Below are positions 18,453 through 26,018 of a stretch of 64,000 bases of DNA, piece after piece. Position 1 is the first letter of the stretch, and each line of letters begins with the position of its first letter. Source of the stretch: Thermohalobaculum sp039184865 (GTDB lineage: Bacteria > Pseudomonadota > Alphaproteobacteria > Rhodobacterales > Rhodobacteraceae); NCBI GenBank assembly GCA_039184865.1, contig JBCDAV010000003.1, forward strand, positions 1 through 64,000, in the 5' to 3' direction. The translations under genes were made by a program, and so were the position numbers. The notes beneath the pieces are model-generated. The model was not told the DNA's origin and did not search any database. It worked only from the letters and a program-made list of their open reading frames with translations.

Positions 18453-19346
18453 ATGTTGAGCAGAATTGGCGAAGTCGAAATCTGGCGGATCATGGAGACG
18501 ATCGGACCGTTCCGACCGATCAGCCAGTTCTTCCCAGACCTGTCCCCGGATGACCTCGCGCGCCATCGCCACGTTGTCGACCCGCACGGGCTGCACACCG
18601 ATCCCGAGACTGGCGAGGACTGGATCGTCCTGCCGGTGCAAGCGTTTCTGCTGCGCACGCCGCATCATCTCGTGCTCTTGGATGCCTGCGTCGGTAACGA
18701 GAAAACGCTGCCGTCATTGCCATCGTGGTCGGGCATGCGCTCGAACCGGTTTCTCTCGGCGCTACGCGCTGCCGGGGCCCAACCGGAAGACGTGACACAC
18801 GTCATGTGCACCCATCTGCACGTCGACCACGTCGGCTGGACGACCGTTTTGCGCGACGGCACTTGGGTTCCGACGTTTCCGAACGCCAAGGTCATGTCGA
18901 CACAGGCAGATCTGGATCACGCCCGAACGCAGGCACAACGGCATCCGGAGGGATCAGCTGGGCCTGTGTGGCGGGAAACGCTCGGACCTCTGGTCGAAGG
19001 CGGGATGTTCGAGACCGTGGCACCCGATCACCGGATCGGTGACAGCATCCGGCTCGTCTCGACACCCGGGCACACGCCGGGTCACGTCGCCGTCGAGATT
19101 GCAGTCAACGACACTGCCGGGTTGGCGATCACCGGCGATCTGATCCATTCGCCGCTCCAGTGTCCGCTGCCGGATCTGTCGCCGAGCGTGGACTGGAACG
19201 CAAAGCAGGCGGCGCAAACTCGTCGAACATTCCTCGATGCCCGCGCCGGGACCGGTCAATTGATCATAGGGAGCCATTTTCCGCTGCCCTCGCTCGGAAC
19301 GGTAGAGCACGCGGACGAAGCGTTCCGATGGTGTCCTTCCTGCTAG
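18453..19346 (+). CDS. MBL-fold metallohydrolase
   Basis: 297 aa. The metallo-beta-lactamase motif THLHVDHVGW (HxHxDH) is present, with the second His in STPGHTPGHVAVEI, an Asp in AITGDLIHSP and a late His in IGSHFPLPS, the full binuclear zinc set. This arrangement resembles the AHL-lactonase-like and general hydrolase branch; the substrate is not inferable. No signal peptide. GGGGTGAG lies just upstream of the ATG. It converges with an SDR gene 19 nt away. Confidence 0.85.
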   Translation: MLSRIGEVEIWRIMETIGPFRPISQFFPDLSPDDLARHRHVVDPHGLHTDPETGEDWIVLPVQAFLLRTPHHLVLLDACVGNEKTLPSLPSWSGMRSNRFLSALRAAGAQPEDVTHVMCTHLHVDHVGWTTVLRDGTWVPTFPNAKVMSTQADLDHARTQAQRHPEGSAGPVWRETLGPLVEGGMFETVAPDHRIGDSIRLVSTPGHTPGHVAVEIAVNDTAGLAITGDLIHSPLQCPLPDLSPSVDWNAKQAAQTRRTFLDARAGTGQLIIGSHFPLPSLGTVEHADEAFRWCPSC

Positions 19347-19365
19347 ATGTCCGGCGTCGCCAATC

Positions 19366-20157
19366 TCAGTGCGCGTCAGCCAGCGGCTGGCCGATGTTCA
19401 GCAGCATCCCGTTGTCGATCACGAGCAGCTGACCTGTGATCGAGCGCCCGCCGAGCGCAAACAGCATGATCGCCTCCGCGACGTCCTCGGATGTCACCAC
19501 GCGCCGCAGCGGGGTCGTTGCGCGCGCGCGGGCGCGCAGTTTCTCGACGGTCTCATCGTCGTGCTGCTTGGCCCACCACTCGCTGTCCACGAAGCCCGGG
19601 CAAACGGCGTTGACCCGCACCTCCGGCGCCAGCGAGCGCGCGAGGGACAGAGTCATCGTATTCAGCGCGCCCTTCGATGCCGCATAGGCCATCGACGAAC
19701 CGATCCCCGAGATCCCGGCAATCGATGACGTATTGACGACGCTGCCAATGTCGCTCTGCTTCAATGCGGGCAAGGCCGCGCGCACCATCTGATAGACACC
19801 GATGGTGTTGACGCCATAGATGCGCGCGAAATCCTCTGCGCTCAGGGCGTCGAGTTTCGACATGTCGGCGGACTTCGTCGTCCCGGCATTGTTGACGAGG
19901 ATGTCGACCTGCCCCCAGCGCGTCAGCGTTTCGGTGACGATGGATTTGCAGACCGCATCCTGGGCGACGTCACCCTGGATTGCTATGGCCTCAGATCCAG
20001 CGGCCTCACATGCTTCGACGACCGAGGCCGCGCCTTCAGCATTACCGGAATAAGTTGCCGCGACCCGAACGCCACGTTCCGCAAGCATTTTTGCCGTTGC
20101 AGCGCCGATCCCGCTTGAAGCTCCAGTGACGATCGCGACGGGCAGATCTTCGGACAT
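19366..20157 (-). CDS. SDR-family oxidoreductase
   Basis: 263 aa, classical short-chain dehydrogenase. Cofactor motif TGASSGIG (residues about 11-18), NNAGTT structural motif, catalytic Ser in NTSSIAGISG and YAASK carrying the Tyr-Lys pair. FabG-like in layout, but isolated from lipid genes, so the substrate is unknown. The ATG at 20157 has GGAGAAAG upstream. Probably NADP(H)-dependent. Confidence 0.9.
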   Translation of the reverse strand: MSEDLPVAIVTGASSGIGAATAKMLAERGVRVAATYSGNAEGAASVVEACEAAGSEAIAIQGDVAQDAVCKSIVTETLTRWGQVDILVNNAGTTKSADMSKLDALSAEDFARIYGVNTIGVYQMVRAALPALKQSDIGSVVNTSSIAGISGIGSSMAYAASKGALNTMTLSLARSLAPEVRVNAVCPGFVDSEWWAKQHDDETVEKLRARARATTPLRRVVTSEDVAEAIMLFALGGRSITGQLLVIDNGMLLNIGQPLADAH

Positions 20158-20271
20158 GGCTTTCTCCAGACTGTTTCAGGTCACCCTGCCGAGCGCCTCG
20201 GAGTCGGTAAAGCCTGCGGGCAAACAGAAAGTCGCTCATTTCATTTCTGTTTTCGTCACCCGCCGAGAGCG

Positions 20272-20688
20272 CTAGCGCGCAAGGTCCTTCCGCAGGTAGT
20301 GCCGTGCGGTCCCATTGGGGTAGTCGAGGCGTCCATACTCTTCGAACCCGAGCCGTTTGTAGAACTCAAGCGCCTGCCAGGAATAGGTGTCGAGCGCCGC
20401 CCGGCTGCAGCCCCGCCGCACCGCCTCGGCCTCCAGTGCGTGCATCAGACCGGTTCCCAAGCCCTGGCCACGCCAATCATCATCCACCCAGAAGCCGCGG
20501 ACTTCGACGAGCTGCATGTTGGTGATCCCGCGCGCCGCCGCAACGATCCGGTCGCCGTTGCGGCAGGCGACCGAGAACGTCGTCCAGTCCCAGTTCGTGA
20601 AGCGCCGGTTGTACTCGTCAAACCGGCCGGCGATTTCGGCGTAGACCGTGGTGTCCGGGTCGATAACCTCGAAGTCCGCCGCCATCAA
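20272..20688 (-). CDS. GNAT-family N-acetyltransferase
   Basis: 138 aa, one GNAT domain. Motif A is GFWVDDDWRGQGLGTGLM (acetyl-CoA pyrophosphate loop RGQGLG), followed by AALDTYSWQALEFYKRLGF typical of small-molecule acetyltransferases. The start overlaps the upstream membrane protein gene by 4 nt, so it belongs to a cysK-membrane protein-GNAT operon. Substrate unknown. Confidence 0.85.
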   Translation of the reverse strand: MMAADFEVIDPDTTVYAEIAGRFDEYNRRFTNWDWTTFSVACRNGDRIVAAARGITNMQLVEVRGFWVDDDWRGQGLGTGLMHALEAEAVRRGCSRAALDTYSWQALEFYKRLGFEEYGRLDYPNGTARHYLRKDLAR

Positions 20689-20969
20689 TTCGCGCGGTCT
20701 TTCACTTTCCCCAGCAAATGGCGGTATCCCAGAATGATTGCGACGATCGCACCGAGCGCTGCGAGGTTCGACAACGCGCCGAGCGGATCAGCTACGAGCG
20801 CCTCGAAATCGATCAGCAGAACGACTGCGAAGACAACCCAGGCTGCGAGCCCGATCCGCGCGATTGCGCGAAGCTGGGGGTCGTCCGGGCGCGCCGCTGC
20901 GGCCCGGAACAGGACGAACACCATGAAGCCGATTGCCGCGAGCGCGCAGATTTCGAGCAGTACGATCAT
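20685..20969 (-). CDS. Small three-helix membrane protein
   Basis: 94 aa with three predicted membrane helices (residues about 1-22, 36-56, 62-83; the last contains LAALGAIVAIILGYRHLL). No family motif recognised. It begins 44 nt after the cysK stop and overlaps the acetyltransferase start by 4 nt, so it is the middle gene of that operon. Confidence 0.7.
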   Translation of the reverse strand: MIVLLEICALAAIGFMVFVLFRAAAARPDDPQLRAIARIGLAAWVVFAVVLLIDFEALVADPLGALSNLAALGAIVAIILGYRHLLGKVKDRAN

Positions 20970-21013
20970 TCACTATCCACTTTCCGGGCTACCGGTTCGT
21001 GCTGAAAGCCGGT

Positions 21014-21970
21014 TCACGCGACGCCGTCGAAGAGAGCCGTGGACAGATAGCGCTCCGCGAAGCTTGGCAAGATCGCGACGATCCTTTTGCCTTCCATGCC
21101 GTCGCGCTCGGCCAGTTCAACGGACGCAGCAACAGCGGCACCGGACGAGATCCCGCCCGGAATACCCTCCTCCTTCGCCAGAAGGCGCGCGTTCTCAAAG
21201 GCTGTCTCGTTCGCGACGGTCAGGACCTCGTCGATCAGATCACGGTCGAGAATTCCGGGCACGAAACCTGCGCCGATCCCCTGGATCTTGTGCGGCCCCG
21301 GATCGCCGCCCGACAGGATCGGGCTGTCTTCGGGCTCGATCGCGATGATCTTGCAGTCCGGCGCGCGCTGCCTCAGCACCGTTCCCACACCGGTGATCGT
21401 GCCGCCGGTCCCGATCCCCGAGACGAAGTAATCGATCTTGCCGCCGGTATCCGCCCAGATTTCCTCGGCGGTCGTCTCGATATGGATCGCGGGGTTGGCA
21501 GGGTTCTCGAACTGTTGCGGGATGACGGACCCGGGCACCGCCGCGTGGACTTCCTCGGCCTTGGCGATCGCACCTTTCATGCCCTTCGCGGGATCGGTGA
21601 GTTCAAGCTGCGCACCGAGCAGGGCCAGCATCTTGCGCCGCTCGATCGACATGGATTCCGGCATCGTAAGGATGAGTTTGTAGCCCTTGGCCGCCGCGGC
21701 GAAGGCAAGCGCGATGCCGGTGTTGCCGGAGGTCGGCTCGATCAACGTGTCGCCCGGCTTGATCCGGCCATCGGCTTCCATGGCCTCGATCATGTTGACG
21801 CCGATCCGGTCCTTGACCGATGCGATCGGATTGAAGAACTCGAGCTTGCCGCAGATCTCGGCCTTGAGACCGAGTTTGCTTGTCAGCCGGCTGAGGCGCA
21901 CCAGCGGTGTCGACCCGATCGTCTGCGTTATGTCGTCATAGATTTGTCCGCGCGGATGAGCCGTTGCCAT
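21014..21970 (-). CDS. cysK: Cysteine synthase A
   Basis: 318 aa from the ATG at 21970, which has GGGAGGAC 5 nt upstream. PLP lysine in ASVKDRIG, substrate loop EPTSGNTGIALA, phosphate loop GIGTGGTITGVG and C-terminal PGGISSGAA are all canonical. It makes L-cysteine from O-acetylserine and sulfide. First gene of a minus-strand operon with a membrane protein and an acetyltransferase. Confidence 0.95.
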   Translation of the reverse strand: MATAHPRGQIYDDITQTIGSTPLVRLSRLTSKLGLKAEICGKLEFFNPIASVKDRIGVNMIEAMEADGRIKPGDTLIEPTSGNTGIALAFAAAAKGYKLILTMPESMSIERRKMLALLGAQLELTDPAKGMKGAIAKAEEVHAAVPGSVIPQQFENPANPAIHIETTAEEIWADTGGKIDYFVSGIGTGGTITGVGTVLRQRAPDCKIIAIEPEDSPILSGGDPGPHKIQGIGAGFVPGILDRDLIDEVLTVANETAFENARLLAKEEGIPGGISSGAAVAASVELAERDGMEGKRIVAILPSFAERYLSTALFDGVA

Positions 21971-22037
21971 ACTGTCCTCCCTCATTCTGCGCGCAGCTTA
22001 GTTCAGGAGGTCTGCAGGCGAAAGCATGTAAGCGAAG

Positions 22038-22068
22038 CCAAGAGGAAGCGCGCCCGCGTGGGGCGCGC
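22038..22068 (-). terminator. Probable terminator after alkB
   Basis: GCGCGCCC/GGGCGCGC forms an 8-bp perfect stem with a 5-nt loop (22048-22068), followed on the minus strand by TTCCTCTT, only moderately U-rich. It separates alkB from cysK. Confidence 0.5.
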
Positions 22069-22089
22069 CGGGTCATTTCAATGGGTCGG

Positions 22090-23226
22090 CTAGGCCGGCA
22101 ACGCGGCTCCGTCGGCCATCGGCTCGCGACCGATCGTGCCGTCTTCATAGGCGGACCAGTCGGTGATCTCCGGATAGAACCGCGCGCGCCAGCGGTCGAC
22201 CCGCCGGTTCATGATCCAGAACCAGAGCGGCGGCAGCAGCGCACAACCGACCATCGCCGGATAGCTGTGCGGAAGCTGCGGCGCTTCCTGCCAGGAATAG
22301 TGCTGGAGCAGCGGGAAACGCCTGTCAGGACGGAAGTGATGATCCGAATGGCGCTGCAGGTTGATCAGCATCCAGTTGGAAACCTTGTGCGAGGCGTTCC
22401 ACGAGTGGTGCGGCTGGACACGCTCGAACTTGCCGGAATCCAGGAACTTGCGGGTCAGCCCGTAATGCTCGACATAGTTGACCGCCTCGAGCTGATAGAT
22501 CGCCATGAAGCACTGGATCGCGAAGAGCGCGATGCCCCACGGACCCGCCAGCCACGTCGCGAATGCAAGCCATGCGCCGAGGCCGAGCATGTAGCGCCAC
22601 CACGGATTCGTGCGGTGCCAGACCGGGCGGTCGCGACGCGAAAGACGGCTCTGATCGATCGACCATGCCGATAGGAAGCTTCCGACGACCGCACGCACGA
22701 AGAATGAGTAGAACCCCTGCCCTTTCCGGGCGCTGACCGGGTCCTTCGGCGTCGCGACGGTGATGTGATGGCCGTAGACATGCTCGGTCGCGAAGTGCCC
22801 GTAACCTGCGGAGACGAGCAGGAACTCTCCGAGCCAACGCTCCCGCTTGTTGCGCTGATGGACGAGTTCGTGGGCGAAGGTGATGCCGATCGCGCCGGTC
22901 GGGATGCCGAGCGCAAGGGCTGCGAAGACCTGCTCCGTCGTCGTCATGTGACCGGGCGTCGTGATCATCCACAGCGAATAGATCATCAACAGCGTCTGGA
23001 TCGGCGCCCATGTCCAGATAACGACCTTGTGCCAGAACAGAAAACGTTCTTCGGTCGCCGGGTCCATGTTGCCGGTATCCAGACCCAGGCTCTGATCGAG
23101 CATGCCGATGCAGACCCAGCCGTAGAAGAACGGCAGGGCGATCCACCAGCCGCCGAGGGTCACGGCGATCGCGACCATGGGCGCCATGGTGAAAGAGAAT
23201 GCGAAGGGAAGTGCTTTGAGTAGCAT
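22090..23226 (-). CDS. alkB: Alkane 1-monooxygenase
   Basis: 378 aa from the ATG at 23226 (GAAGG upstream; the ATG at 23247 has none). Integral membrane di-iron hydroxylase with the AlkB histidine motifs HELVHQ, EHVYGHH, NYVEHYGL and LQRHSDHH and about six membrane helices. It hydroxylates the terminal carbon of n-alkanes with electrons from rubredoxin and rubredoxin reductase; neither is encoded here. No regulator is adjacent. Marine roseobacters often carry it as a single gene. Confidence 0.95.
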   Translation of the reverse strand: MLLKALPFAFSFTMAPMVAIAVTLGGWWIALPFFYGWVCIGMLDQSLGLDTGNMDPATEERFLFWHKVVIWTWAPIQTLLMIYSLWMITTPGHMTTTEQVFAALALGIPTGAIGITFAHELVHQRNKRERWLGEFLLVSAGYGHFATEHVYGHHITVATPKDPVSARKGQGFYSFFVRAVVGSFLSAWSIDQSRLSRRDRPVWHRTNPWWRYMLGLGAWLAFATWLAGPWGIALFAIQCFMAIYQLEAVNYVEHYGLTRKFLDSGKFERVQPHHSWNASHKVSNWMLINLQRHSDHHFRPDRRFPLLQHYSWQEAPQLPHSYPAMVGCALLPPLWFWIMNRRVDRWRARFYPEITDWSAYEDGTIGREPMADGAALPA

Positions 23227-23261
23227 TGATGTACCTTCAGATTTCATCCGGGACTTTAGGA

Positions 23262-23300
23262 CAAAACCTGCAATCCCGGCAATGGAGTGGCTCGGGATTG
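23262..23300 (-). terminator. Probable terminator after mutY
   Basis: CAATCCCG (23271-23278) and CGGGATTG (23293-23300) form an 8-bp perfect stem. On the minus strand it is followed by CAGGTTTTGTCC, a short U run. It lies about 70 nt past the mutY stop. Confidence 0.45.
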
Positions 23301-23370
23301 AGACGTGGAGCGTCGATAGACCGCGAAGGTTGCCAAAGAGTTAACGTTCTGGCGCTGGTTCGGAAGCAGG

Positions 23371-24408
23371 TTAGAGCCGCGCAAGTTTACAAACCTTCGA
23401 GAACACGGTCGGCATCTGCCCGGCGGCAACCGGAAGGTCGATGAACTCGTCGCGGGTTGCCCTCAGCGCCAATTGGCGAACTTCGAGGATCAGGTGGAAG
23501 TGCGTGAACGTGTGCCGGACCTCTCCGATAGACGCGTACTCGCCCGGCATCGGCGGCTTGGCGTCGACCGGCCCCTCGGACCATTCCGAGCTCGGAACCG
23601 CGAGCATCCCACCGAGAAGTCCTTTGTCCGGCCGCCGGACGGTCATGATCGCGCCCTTGGGGTCCGTGACCACCCACGCGACGCCGCGGCGCACCGGTTT
23701 GGCGGCCTTCGGGGCCTTCCTCGGCAATGTATCCGCAATTCCTGTCGCGTGGCCGTCGCAAGCCGGTCTCCACGGACAAATCACGCAGGCCGGTTTGCGC
23801 GGCGTACAGATGGTTGCGCCCAGGTCCATGACCGCTTGAGCGTAATCCCCAGACCTTTGCGCTGGTGTCAGACCGGCTGCATAGCCGCGCAGTGTTTCCT
23901 TCGATCCGGGCAGGGGCGCCGTTTCGGCGTGAAGGCGCGACATCACGCGCTCGACATTTCCGTCCAGGACGGTAGCTTTCCGGTCGAAGGCAATCGCTGC
24001 GATTGCGGCTGACGTATAAGGGCCGATCCCCGGTAGCTCCTGCAGCGCGGCTTCCGTGTCTGGAAACACACCACCGAGTTCCGAACTTACCATTCGGGCG
24101 CATTTGATCAGGTTGCGGGCCCGCGCGTAGTAGCCGAGTCCGGCCCACGCCGCGAGAATCTCCTCGTCGGGTGCCGCGGCAAGCGCGTGGACGGTCGGCC
24201 AGCGCCGCGTGAACGCAAGGAAATACTTCGTGACGGCTGCGACAGTCGTCTGCTGCAGCATGATTTCGCTGAGCCACACGCGGTAAGGGTCGGGAGCAGC
24301 GCCATTTTTGCGCGCGCCGGGCGACACGCGCCACGGCAGTTCGCGGTGGTGCCGGTCGTACCAGGTCAGCAAATCCTGCGGTTTCGCTCTCGCAGATGTT
24401 ATCGTCAC
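23371..24408 (-). CDS. mutY: A/G-specific adenine glycosylase
   Basis: 345 aa from a GTG at 24408, which gives the usual N-terminus just before LLTWYDRHHRELPWR; the far-upstream ATG at 24612 would overlap the divergent DUF721 gene. Helix-hairpin-helix and catalytic region ELPGIGPYTSAAIAAIAF with Asp in VLDGNVERV, then the 4Fe-4S cysteines (CTPRKPACVICPWRPAC) and a C-terminal NUDIX-like 8-oxoG recognition domain (VAWVVTDPKG onward). It removes A opposite 8-oxoguanine. Confidence 0.93.
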   Translation of the reverse strand: MTITSARAKPQDLLTWYDRHHRELPWRVSPGARKNGAAPDPYRVWLSEIMLQQTTVAAVTKYFLAFTRRWPTVHALAAAPDEEILAAWAGLGYYARARNLIKCARMVSSELGGVFPDTEAALQELPGIGPYTSAAIAAIAFDRKATVLDGNVERVMSRLHAETAPLPGSKETLRGYAAGLTPAQRSGDYAQAVMDLGATICTPRKPACVICPWRPACDGHATGIADTLPRKAPKAAKPVRRGVAWVVTDPKGAIMTVRRPDKGLLGGMLAVPSSEWSEGPVDAKPPMPGEYASIGEVRHTFTHFHLILEVRQLALRATRDEFIDLPVAAGQMPTVFSKVCKLARL

Positions 24409-24515
24409 CAAACCGCCCTGATCTTCCTTTGCCCCATCTGTGGTATCAGGATAGAGCATATGCGCGCATGTCGACCAAGTTTGCGCAAATGGCGCACTGC
24501 GATCAGGATCCGTGC

Positions 24516-25079
24516 ATGACACGAACCGAGATTGACCATGACCGGACGCGGCAAGCCCCGCCGCGGAGAAAGGGATCGGGGCTGCGTCATGCAGCAGATC
24601 CGGCGCGTGCAACGGTCCGTGCGATCGCGGGACAGAAAGGCTTTGCGGAGACAGACATTATCCTGCGCTGGGCGGACATCGCCGGCGAAGCGCTAGCGGG
24701 CGTATGTCGACCTGTCCGCATCCAGTACGGTCAGAACCGGAGCATCGGTGCGACGCTGATTGTCGAGTGCAGCAGTTCGCGCGCTCCGGAGATCGAGCAC
24801 CAGACACCTCGCATCATCGATCGCGTGAACCAGTTCTACGGATACCGTGCAGTCTCGAGGGTCCGCATCACCCACGGCGCACAAATAGAACCGGCAAGGC
24901 CGGGGTTTGCCGAGGCTCAGGCAGACTTTGCCGGACCGGACCGGCAGCACTCGAACGAAGTTGTTCGCGCGGCGGAAGATCTCGCGCGCGGCGTTGAAGA
25001 CGACAACCTGCGCGCGGCACTGACCACGATGGGCCAGCACGTCCTGTCCCGCGCAAGAACAGCGAAATCCGGTGCCTAG
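24516..25079 (+). CDS. DUF721 (DciA-like) protein
   Basis: 187 aa from the ATG at 24516 (AGGA about 9 nt upstream). The DUF721 core lies around residues 45-120 (LRWADIAGEALAGVCRPVRI), followed by a variable tail. DUF721 relatives include DciA, a replicative helicase loader, and other small nucleic-acid-binding proteins; whether this copy acts in helicase loading is not shown. Divergent from mutY and followed by a dsbA-like gene, an order common in Rhodobacterales. Confidence 0.85.
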   Translation: MTRTEIDHDRTRQAPPRRKGSGLRHAADPARATVRAIAGQKGFAETDIILRWADIAGEALAGVCRPVRIQYGQNRSIGATLIVECSSSRAPEIEHQTPRIIDRVNQFYGYRAVSRVRITHGAQIEPARPGFAEAQADFAGPDRQHSNEVVRAAEDLARGVEDDNLRAALTTMGQHVLSRARTAKSGA

Positions 25080-25107
25080 TGGCGCCAGCAATGAGAGGAT
25101 CATCGAG

Positions 25108-25722
25108 ATGAGCTTCACTCCAGATCGCAGATTTGTCGTCGCCGGACTGCTCGCGACGCCACTGACCGCCACCTCGACCGCAGTCTTTGCAAACGCCGAT
25201 GAGCCGATCCTCGGCGACGTTGTGATGGGCAACCCGGATGCGCCGGTCACCGTAATTGAATACGCATCGCTGACGTGTCCCCACTGCGCATCCTTCCACA
25301 AGACAACATGGCCGAAGCTGAAGGAGGCCTATGTCGACACTGGCAAGATCCGCTTCATCATTCGCGAGGTCTACTTCGACAAGTTCGGTCTGTGGGCATC
25401 GATGGCCGCTCGGTGCGGCGGCGAGAAGGGATTCTACCCGATGGTCGATGCGTATCTGAACAACCAGTCGACCTGGACCCGCGCGGACGACCCCGGCGCC
25501 GAGATCCAGAAGATCGCCCGGCGTTCCGGTCTGGGCGAGGATCGGCTGCGCGCCTGCATGTCCGATCAGGACTACGCGAAGACGCTGATCGAGGCCTATC
25601 AGACCAACGCCGCGGCTGACGGTATCCGGGCGACGCCGAGCTTCATGGTCAATGGTGAATTGCACAGCAACATGAGCTTCGATCAGTTCGCGGCACTGCT
25701 TGACGAAGAACTCGGCTCGTAG
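25108..25722 (+). CDS. DsbA-family thiol-disulfide oxidoreductase
   Basis: 204 aa from the ATG at 25108, with an N-terminal RR-containing signal (DRRFVVAGLLATPLTATSTA) ending near residue 30, so export to the periplasm is likely. Thioredoxin-fold active site CPHC in SLTCPHCASF, cis-Pro region GIRATPSFMVNGE. It belongs to the DsbA/BdbD-like branch and probably oxidises or shuffles disulfides in secreted proteins. The start lies about 30 nt after the DUF721 stop, so co-transcription is likely. Confidence 0.88.
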   Translation: MSFTPDRRFVVAGLLATPLTATSTAVFANADEPILGDVVMGNPDAPVTVIEYASLTCPHCASFHKTTWPKLKEAYVDTGKIRFIIREVYFDKFGLWASMAARCGGEKGFYPMVDAYLNNQSTWTRADDPGAEIQKIARRSGLGEDRLRACMSDQDYAKTLIEAYQTNAAADGIRATPSFMVNGELHSNMSFDQFAALLDEELGS

Positions 25723-25745
25723 GGTCCGAAACCTCTCTGCAGACC

Positions 25746-25781
25746 AAAAAAAGAGGCGCCAGGGGAGAGAAACCCGGCGCC
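25746..25781 (-). terminator. Rho-independent terminator on the minus strand
   Basis: GGCGCC-GGG stem (25781-25773) paired with CCC-U-GGCGCC (down to 25755), loop UUUCUCUC, then UCUUUUUUU (25754-25746). On the plus strand the same DNA has an A run before the stem and no U tail, so it cannot be a terminator for the dsbA-like gene. Confidence 0.8.
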
Positions 25782-25865
25782 AGTTCAGAGAGGTATCACA
25801 AGAAACACACGTGACGTCCGGAGGCTGGGACAGCGTCGGGAGAGAACGCCTCGTCACCCCGGGAC
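25746..25865 (-). ncRNA. Candidate small RNA with two UUCUCUCCC stem-loops
   Basis: Both neighbouring genes are on the plus strand, yet the minus strand reads as a compact transcript: a -10-like CATTAT (25877-25872), predicted start near 25865, stem-loop 1 (GTGACG/CGTCAC, 25857-25811) and stem-loop 2 (GGCGCC-GGG...CCC-GGCGCC, 25781-25755) ending in a run of seven U. The same 9-mer UUCUCUCCC is in both loops and is complementary to purine-rich ribosome sites. The layout resembles the cuckoo/CcsR-type sRNAs of Rhodobacter, whose loops carry CCUCCUCCC, but the motif is not identical. Length about 120 nt. Confidence 0.65.
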
Positions 25866-25898
25866 AATTGAATAATGACTGATTCGTCCAATCGAGAC

Positions 25899-25914
25899 TG
25901 TGACGACTGTCACA
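25899..25914. promoter_or_regulatory. CRP-type palindrome TGTGA-N6-TCACA
   Basis: TGTGACGACTGTCACA is a perfect match to the CRP half-sites. Its centre (25906.5) is 41.5 nt upstream of the start point predicted for the minus-strand small RNA, the class II activator position. It is also about 105-120 nt upstream of the aroA start, so action on aroA is possible. Confidence 0.6.
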
Positions 25915-26018
25915 CCGGCGCAGAATTATCGCATCGCATCTGAATCTCTGCTCAATCAGCCGCTGGACGCTCGGAAGACGCAACCTTATACCCGCGCTGA
26001 CGTTCAGGGGGATTCTGC

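Noticed and set aside
24409..24612. N-terminal extension of mutY to an ATG at 24612
   Set aside because: It would overlap the divergent DUF721 gene and adds residues absent from MutY; the GTG at 24408 gives the normal length.
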